DNA of 64,000 bases from Strongylocentrotus droebachiensis (taxonomy: Eukaryota; Echinodermata; Echinoidea; Camarodonta; Strongylocentrotidae), in NCBI GenBank assembly GCA_035222895.1, contig JAVYIG010000095.1, forward strand, positions 682,001-746,000, given 5' to 3'. The position numbers and the translations under genes are program-made. Shown in pieces: positions 56,846 to 64,000 of this stretch. Position 1 is the stretch's first letter. Every line of letters starts with the position of its first letter. A model generated the notes under the pieces. That model saw only the letters and a list, made by a program, of their open reading frames with translations, was not told the DNA's origin and made no database searches.

Positions 56846-59800
56846 ATGGAGTCATTCAGGATTCTGCATGAGAACTTGTCTCAAAGCTGTTGCCTATGTC
56901 ACATCGAGACAGGAACTATCCTAGAACAATTACATCTTGGTTCACTTCTTAAAGGTCAAGGGCTAGATGAGGAGATTCCTATGTCCACCAGGGATCAAGT
57001 CTTAGTGAAGTTAGGCTTGATCACAAGCTTTTCTGAGATCAACCATTGCAGCAAATTAAAAGAAGTGCAGCAAGTCCTCCTCTCATCAGAAATATTTGAG
57101 CATCTAGTAAGTGTGTTCATTTAAAGTAAAGTCAATCCAAAACAGTTTTAGATAGAGACAATTCCAGTTACCTATTTGGTGTATATCTTTCTACCTTAAG
57201 TAGATTTTTAGCAATAAATATAAGACTACCGGTACTTGTGTGCTTATATTGTTGTGCATCCTTCCTTGAAGTATAAATCTTTCAATACTAGTTTGTCCAT
57301 CTTAGCTATTTTGAGATAATCATTTTTTTTCTTTCTATATCTAACTTTTTGTATCATGACAACTTTACACTTGCCCAATGCTCTATCCCAGAATGAAATG
57401 GCCTTCCAGCAAATGTAGTTCACGCTGACAGTCCAGAGAACTGCAGGGACTACTGCTGAGACATCTAAAGCCCTTATCCCAGTAAACCTCACATGTCTTC
57501 CGCACACCATTTGCAATCTTTAATTCATCTTTGTGATTGGATGCATAGCCCTTTAATGATTACAAGAGGAAGAAGAAAAAGAAGAAGTTCTTTCAAAGAA
57601 TCGTGTACTACAGATTCCAACTACAACTTCTGTAGGCAAATAATGTGTGAGCTTACAGTTGCACAACCTTTTCAATATTTTTAACTGCTCATGTTCTCAA
57701 TGAATATCATAATTTTACCATCTATCCTGCAGCTTCTTATGTTAAGCTCAACTGATCAGCTAGTTGCATATAGTGCCAGTAGATGCGTTGAAGTCCTTCT
57801 GCTGAAATTAGCCAAGATTGACATAGATAGGGTAAGTACTTACTTTGCACAGTGTGGCTTCATCACGGAAGGTATCATTTTGATTGAATAGTTGATTAAC
57901 ATCATTCCAGGGGGTGGCTTGCATCTAGAATATACTCTTTTTAAAATGATACATATGCATCTGAAAGGAGCATTTCATTTCCAATCAAACAATTGTAATG
58001 CAGGTGAATGAAATTGAATCTTCGTAAATCTGGCAGCAAGTAATTCATCAACCAACGATTTCAGCACTATATATGATACAAGTGTCAGCATTTATTTCTT
58101 TTGGTATAGATTTGAATTATTGTGTGGATTATCCTATACTTGTGCATTGGTTTATCATTGCATATCAGGCCAATAAATGACATGAGAACATCGACCCCTC
58201 CATTGAATTAGTGATTTTATCACAGCAGTTAGTCCCTGTTTACATTTGTTGTTGCTAATGGTAGACGTGTTACAAAATTTACAGAACAGCAACAGAACAG
58301 GGCAGGTAGAATTATTCTTAAATATAAATTATCTGAACATAAACCAATCAGTGAAATTCATAATATTTTAAATTGGGAAATGTTAGAAAAGAGACAAGTT
58401 AGGCACAGTTATACTTTGATGTATAAAATATTTCACGATTTGGCACCTGTATATTTGAAAGAGAAGTTCATTGTTAAGACTACTAACTATGCCCTTAGAA
58501 GTACCAATTTAGTTTTGCCTAAACCGAAAACACAGAATTGTAAGCGTATGTTTCTGTATCGCGGAAGTAAATTGTATAATGGATTGTCTATGCACATTCG
58601 ACAATCAAGAAGTTTGGCTATATTTAATAAAGAAATACAAAGTTTAGTTTGAAATGTTATGACAGAGATAATATACACTGGAGGACTTGGAAAGGGGTAG
58701 CGGGAGGGGTTGGCAGTATCGAGAGGGTGGCGGGGGTGGTGAGGTTAGGGAGAACGATAAGGGTGGGGGGGGGGGGGGGGGGGGTAGTGTATTGGTAAAT
58801 TACTTTGATTTTTATAAAAATTGATATTGTATGTAAATTAATATGATTTTTGCTTTTGGACCCCATGGAAGAACAGGACAATTTTGAAAATGGTTCTGAA
58901 ATGGGCTATCCAACCGTTTGTCTATACTTTACACATTTACTTACTTTCTTATCGTTTGAAATGTGTTTTATATGTATGTTTTTTAAAACTTGTATGTATA
59001 TATGGATTTCGGAAATAAAAACAAACAAACAAACAAACAAAAATGGCTTAAATGAATTGGATTCCATTCAGTATCTTTCATTTAATCGTTTGCAGGCCGA
59101 GGATTTTCTGAGGCAAGCCATCAAGTCCATCCTTCATCCTCGAGGAGACTTGGAGCAGAAGATGTCCTCAGTCATGAACAGGATCATCTTTACTTTGGAT
59201 CTCATGACAAACATCCTGAGTGGAGAGTCAATGAAGTCGGACAAAATAGATGGAGACACGCCCACTCTTCCTTGTATGGACTCTACTTCAGCTGCAGATG
59301 AGGGCAGTAAAGTAATAACGCAGCCTAGTGATGAATGTTCTTCTGGTAAGACATGGGGCTGACTTGCATTTTTATGCTAATGGATTGTATGTAGATGTAA
59401 TTTATAAGGCTGAACCATTTGTTGGGTGTGATTTGAGGACAGACTTAGACTTGTTTTAATCACCTTGCCATCTGTCAATATCTCTTTTCATTCAAGGAGC
59501 AGTCCACCTCCCCCCCCCCCCCCCCACACACACACACTGCCATATTTTCTTGGGTAGCTTTCATGATACACAATAAATTTTAGTTTCATATGTTTAGCTC
59601 ATGCCAATGAATAATGATATAATTTAAATTCGAAGAAACTTGTTAAAAAATTGATGAGCATTTGAAGGAAAAATTGAGATTCATTTGCTTGAATAGTGGG
59701 CCAAAGAATCAAAGTTGGCACTGAATATAGTTAATGATGTAATCCTTCTAGCATAAAGCTCAAAAGAAGGACAAACAATACATGTTTAGGGATACTGTGC

Positions 59801-61717
59801 ATTATGTTGTTATTATATATTTGTAAGTTTTACAAATTTTAAAATTATTATCAAAATCAATTATACTCTCCAGATCTTACTGTATGGTACCATGATGTAA
59901 TCAAGGAGAACATCACAGACCTTTGTGCCTTCTTTTCAAGTCAGTTTGACAAAGATTCCAACCAAGCACACGAACCATCCTCCCTCTTCTGGCTTCATTC
60001 ATTGAATATCTCCTCCAGACGCAAGATCTACCATGCTATCCTTAGACTTCTCTACTTATATACCAAAGTACATATGAAGTGGGACCCTCACAGCACGTTT
60101 CCTTTCATACAGGCAACCTTGCCTCATCTCCAGGCAGAGCTAATGACTTACTGCAACGGTAGTGTAGCCAATTTGAAGATGGTGCTCAGTGTACTGATCA
60201 TGTGCTTGAAGGCATGTGTGAAAGCTTGTGAGAGTGCAAAGCAGAGTGGTGAAGTTGAATCCAACAGTGTAAAGACACTGCAAACATTGGGTGCGTCGTG
60301 GAGTAGACTTGTAGCGGATGTTTGCGAAGAAGGGTGGTTGGAGAAGATGCCATATCATGAAGGACCTGTCGGTTTGGGAGGATCGGTGTTTGCTGCAGAA
60401 GAGGAGTGTGGGAAATCTTCAGAGGAATACATGAGAGGAGACCGGATGATTCTAAGAAAGCTTGCTCAGCTTGTCATACTAGGTTCAGAGTTAGAAGCAG
60501 TCTCCACTGGAACGGCAGGGAGACGGGGAGCCAGACACCTTGATCAAGTGTCTCGTTTCATCGTGTCGAAACTGAGAGAGACGTCACCGCAGAAGGAAGA
60601 AACTTTGAGTCAAGGAAGATGGATCTTTGAAATATTTGGGGATCAAGATGATGCTTTGATACAAATTATGCTCATCCTTCTCAAGATTAATCTTTCATTG
60701 AAGGTGGACCTTGATGATGACAGTGGATGCACAGGGAAAAATGAGGATGTTAGTGACTATGGAAGCGAAAGTTGTGCTGAGAAAAAGGGGGAATGCATCC
60801 TTGATGCACATCATGTCTTCATCTCTTTCTTGGATCATATGTCTTGGGATCATAGCATCTTACTTGATCTGCTCATCTCAACGGAAACAGATTTCCTGGA
60901 GTACTTCATCAGGTATCTGCGTTTTGTAACGACTGATTGGCAGGGGTTCGTTCAGGTTCAAAAGCTTTACAGAAGAAAAGATGAGGACAAGAATAATGTA
61001 GCATGTCAGATGCTATCAAGTGATGACAATAGTGATGATAATGACTTTGATGTTGATGATGATGTTGAAGGTGATGATGGTGATGATGATGATGATGTTG
61101 AAGGTGATGATGATGATGATGATGATGTCAATCATAGCAATGAAGGTTGTGATGGCTTTGATGATGATGATGATATTGATGAAGATGATGATGGTTGTGA
61201 TGGTGGTTATGAGGTTGGGATTAGTAAAGAATTTGCTGAAAAGTGCACTGATGCTGATGATGACAATGCTAAACGTGCTGGTATTGAGAATGATGTTGGT
61301 ATGAATGAAATCAGTGCAAAGGAGAACAATCTTTACGGACAAATTGGATCCAAACAACTTCCAAAGTCATCAGAAAATCTTCCAGTTAAACGAAAATGTG
61401 AACTTGAAGAAGTGGATGAAAATGCAGCTAGGAAAACAAAGAGAACAGAAATGGAAGGGCTTACTAATGTCACTTTACCACTAGAGGATACAGAGGAGGT
61501 TAGTTGTGGAGACCTTACTGTGCACGACGGGAAGAACAAAGTCTGTATCCAGTCAGTATCCGAGTTGGGTTGTTTAGATGATACCATGACAATCTTGATA
61601 CGACTCCGGCTTGCGATAGAAAGGCTCGATAGGAAAGGCCTTTTCCCATTCTCAGCTACACCTCTCATCAGAATACTTGTAAAGGTAGAAGATATGTATG
61701 AGGCTGTTGATGAGTGA
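56846..61717 (+). CDS. LINS1: Protein Lines homologue 1 (LINS1)
   Basis: Homologue of Drosophila lines, a developmental regulator of Wnt-dependent patterning; human LINS1 is linked to cognitive development. Its molecular role is poorly known. Exons: 56846-57106, 57733-57831, 59096-59345, 59874-61717 (stop TGA), all GT-AG and in phase, 817 residues; the human protein is somewhat shorter. The exon 2 segment ASRCVEVLLLKLAKIDIDR fits the helical N-terminal region. The best marker is in the last exon: HHVFISFLDHMSWDHSILLD then LLISTETDFLEYFIRYLRF, the LINES central domain. The C-terminal helix before LFPFSATPLIRILVKVED is the LINES C-terminal block. Between them is an acidic, low-complexity stretch. 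The start is the first ATG in the exon's open frame; an exon further 5' is possible. Confidence 0.9.
58268..59045 (+). mobile_element. Truncated non-LTR retrotransposon (RT C-terminus)
   Basis: A frame with one break, about 58268-58652, reads RIILKYKLSEHKPISEIHNI and then HSYTLMYKIFHDLAPVYL and LPKPKTQNCKRMFLYRGSKL, the C-terminal part of a LINE-type reverse-transcriptase polyprotein. The 3' UTR contains GGACCCCATGGAAGAACAGG and GGGCTATCCAA and ends in (AAAC)n. It is 5'-truncated and lies in LINS1 intron 2, ending about 50 bp before exon 3. Family close to CR1 or related; not resolved. Confidence 0.75.
61011..61205 (+). repeat. Coding (GAT)n microsatellite in LINS1
   Basis: A run of GATGAT with GTTGAAGGT interruptions inside the last LINS1 exon, giving about 60 residues that are mostly Asp. 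It stays in frame because the repeat is a triplet. Confidence 0.9.
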
Positions 61718-61900
61718 ACATTATTTTTGTTCTTTTGGGAATCTGTAATTATAGTTTATCAAATTGTGTCTCAGAGTCTACTGTGTTATTGTTTGTCTTT
61801 TTCATGAGATTTGTGCTCCATTAAACTTGCCAAAGACTGGAATTTTGGCTGTTACTGTTTTCCTTGTTTCATACATATCAAGTGCAATAAATATTTTCTG
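61718..61900 (+). other. Probable LINS1 3' UTR and poly(A) signal
   Basis: AT-rich sequence after the stop, with AATAAA at 61886-61891. Confidence 0.5.
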
Positions 61901-62461
61901 CCAACTGTAAATGATATCTAAAAGAGAATTTGTGATTGTGTCTTTAACTTGTATTTGTATTTCAGTACAATTAGACAATCGCTGCTGTTAAAAAATATTC
62001 AAAAATGAAAAATGTACTAACTTCAGTCTTTAATTAAGCCATACTGAAAGAGTAGTCAGTTCACTAATTTATGAAGCACCAAGTCTCAACTTCTTCATCA
62101 TCCAGATATATCAAGTTATGTAAATGAATGACAGACGATACATAGTCATGAACTCCTATTAGCATGTTCTAACTGAATTCATTTTATGAGTAATAGAATT
62201 ACAACAACATTTCAGGATAAGAGACTGACACTTGCCATTTGCCATGAACCATTTGACTATGCTGAGCCAGGTAAAAATATAACCGGTAGTCATATTTTAT
62301 GTTTACAGAACTCTGGAGACCAAGAAAAACAAAAAAGAATCGTTAGAATTCAGTTTACATTCAAGGAATTTGTTTTATTTACCAGATGTATTTCAAAAAT
62401 AGTATTTACAAATTTGTACACAAACATGTCTTTGAAATTAAGATTTTTTTTTTTTACACAA

Positions 62462-62530
62462 TAATAGTTCAGTTCTTGTATAGCGCATATTACGTTATGA
62501 AATAACATCTCTATGCGCTTCCAAAGAGCA
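62462..62530 (-). mobile_element. SINE tail, minus strand
   Basis: On the minus strand GGAAGCGCATAGAGATG and ATGCGCTATACAAGAACTG match the tail at 35759-35835 and 63224-63262. Confidence 0.5.
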
Positions 62531-63059
62531 TTGTTTCCAAGTGTGTGATAGCCATCACAAGATGTAAAAACTATGACGATCATGCATTATTGATATTATT
62601 AATGATTGACTCAAGTACATGTAAGAGAAGAATGAATGTCATTATGAGGAGGTTTAGGAAAGTAAGAGAGATGACACAGGAGAGTGATGGTAGGGCGTAA
62701 ATATAGTAAAGGCTTGTTCAAATATGGCACAGTAAACCTTCGCAAAAAAATCTGCCTTTTCTTAGAGGTAAAATTAATGGCAACTGCGCAACAAAGGACT
62801 TGCACGTAGTCACTGAGCTCTGTGCAAAGATTTGAAAATGTGAAGCGTATAACACTTTATGTCACCAGTCAGTTTTCTCGCATGATATCTGAATAAGCCT
62901 TGAGTGATTGATAGCAAGGGGAGCAAATGATGGAGTCTATTCTTACGTCAAAGAGAATAAGTACATTGATTCACATTTGTTATTGTTATGACACAATGAT
63001 GTGTAAATATGTAGAGGAACTTTGTTGCATGCAGCTGCTTTTTCTTATCCCCACTTGAA

Positions 63060-63262
63060 ATTGGCAAGACATTGATCTACATTTGTCACATTCCACCCAG
63101 GTGAAGTAAATGGGTACCTGGTAGGAATTAATTCCTTGAAATGCTAGAGCGCCATAATGGCAGCCATGCTACAGCCAGGGTAATTATCTAGAGCGCCAGG
63201 AGGGTCAAATCTGACTGACATGAGCGCTATACAAGAACCCACTATTATTATTATTATTATTA
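63060..63262 (+). mobile_element. SINE body and (TTA)n tail
   Basis: CCACCCAGGTGAAGTAAATG, then GGTACCTGGTAGGAATTAAT, then GAGCGCTATACAAGAACCC and (TTA)n. The body matches the minus-strand SINE at 51228-51468, but the tRNA-like head is missing, so this copy is 5'-truncated. Confidence 0.65.
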
Positions 63263-64000
63263 TAGCAATAAAGTTGAGTTCCAGTCTGCGATTGCATTGT
63301 TAAAGGAACTATGTGGAGGCGATTGGAAAGGTTGAAATCATCAAAATGATAAGAAATTGGCCCAGTTTTGCTAAAGCTAGGTCACATGCCATGTACACAG
63401 ATATGTGTATATGGGACTACACAAACATGAGGGAGGAAAGTGTGGTCTCCAACCTTTAGCTGTTACATGTCATATTTTGAATATAAGGGTATTTGAAGAA
63501 CCATCCTTTTCAAGAGGCATTATTTTCTTCTGTAATACACTTCAGCACTAACAAAAAAGAATGAAAAAGCTCAAATAATTTTGTTCACCTTTCCCCTTTT
63601 CATTAAAAAACTATACAATTACAACAACCATTACACCCATGAAGAAAAAGAAATGTGATCTTGTTTATCTTTCAGAGGTGAACAAGCCCTCAAACAGCCA
63701 TTTATGAAAACTCCCTAGAGAAATGCTAGGTGTATGAATTCATCTATTTCCCCTTCCTTAAATCGCACTCTATAAAATTGTAACTTTCTATCACTCAACT
63801 AAAATGTCAAAGGTCAAACAAACTTATTTTGGAAGATTCAGAAAAAGTTTATATGGACTTAACTCTAGGGGATCTACTCCATGCGCACACATCCATGTAC
63901 AATATGCATTCGGCCACTAGTAATACACTTTACTGTCCCTCGAACCAGTAGACAGATACGTGATAGGGCTTGTTCAGTCATTGCCCTCAAAACGTGCAAC

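Larger units (their letters stand above)
61901..64000. other. Region downstream of LINS1
   Basis: About 2.1 kb with no exon-like ORF. It holds an inverted SINE tail (62462-62530) and a SINE copy (63060-63262). Nothing else is recognisable. Confidence 0.6.

Noticed and set aside
59096..59362. Independent ORF from 58850 across LINS1 exon 3
   Set aside because: The upstream half is the 3' part of the LINE fragment; only the part after the acceptor at 59095 is LINS1 coding.

Overview
This window is nuclear DNA from an invertebrate animal. It has long AT-rich introns with GT-AG borders, many microsatellites, MITEs, SINEs and LINE fragments, and no bacterial-style operons. The gene content points to an echinoderm, most likely a sea urchin. 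The largest gene is a dual oxidase, the family that includes the sea urchin egg oxidase Udx1. The species is inferred; I could not search for it.

Layout. (1) 1-28,705, plus strand: a DUOX gene running in from beyond the left edge. 33 exons can be read, 732-28,315, with every junction in phase. They give four Thr/Ala-rich mucin-like exons, a peroxidase-homology domain, the first membrane segment, a PH-like domain, EF-hands, the haem-binding membrane domain and the FAD/NADPH dehydrogenase domain. The first 6 kb is a tangle of tandem duplications that has copied one mucin-like exon. (2) 28,706-34,140: intergenic, with several foldback elements. (3) 34,141 to about 44,780, plus strand: the DUOX maturation factor DUOXA in eight firm exons with an uncertain 3' end. 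Its introns hold large (TAC)n, (TTAC)n and (TAATG)n arrays. (4) 44,780-49,210: intergenic, with a 450-bp TIR element, a CT-rich tract and the first of two local copies of a TTAA-flanked MITE. (5) 55,217-49,211, minus strand: Mediator subunit MED30 in four exons, 177 aa. Its introns hold a SINE, several MITEs and a TIR-bounded 1.3-kb unit with an acidic ORF. (6) 55,800-61,900, plus strand, divergent from MED30: LINS1 (Lines homologue), four coding exons, 817 aa, with a microsatellite-encoded acidic tract. (7) 61,900-64,000: non-coding, with SINE fragments.

How the genes work together. DUOX is an NADPH oxidase that makes hydrogen peroxide outside the cell. DUOXA escorts it out of the ER and stays with it at the membrane. 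The two lie next to each other as in vertebrates, but here on the same strand, DUOX then DUOXA, not head-to-head. MED30 (RNA polymerase II Mediator) and LINS1 are unrelated housekeeping neighbours that probably share a promoter region.

The most interesting points are the expanding mucin-like N-terminus of DUOX, the TTAA-targeting MITE dated by an empty-site comparison inside a tandem array, a TIR element carrying a C2H2 zinc-finger fragment, the unresolved DUOXA C-terminus, and a possible LINS1 upstream ORF ending 4 nt before the main start.
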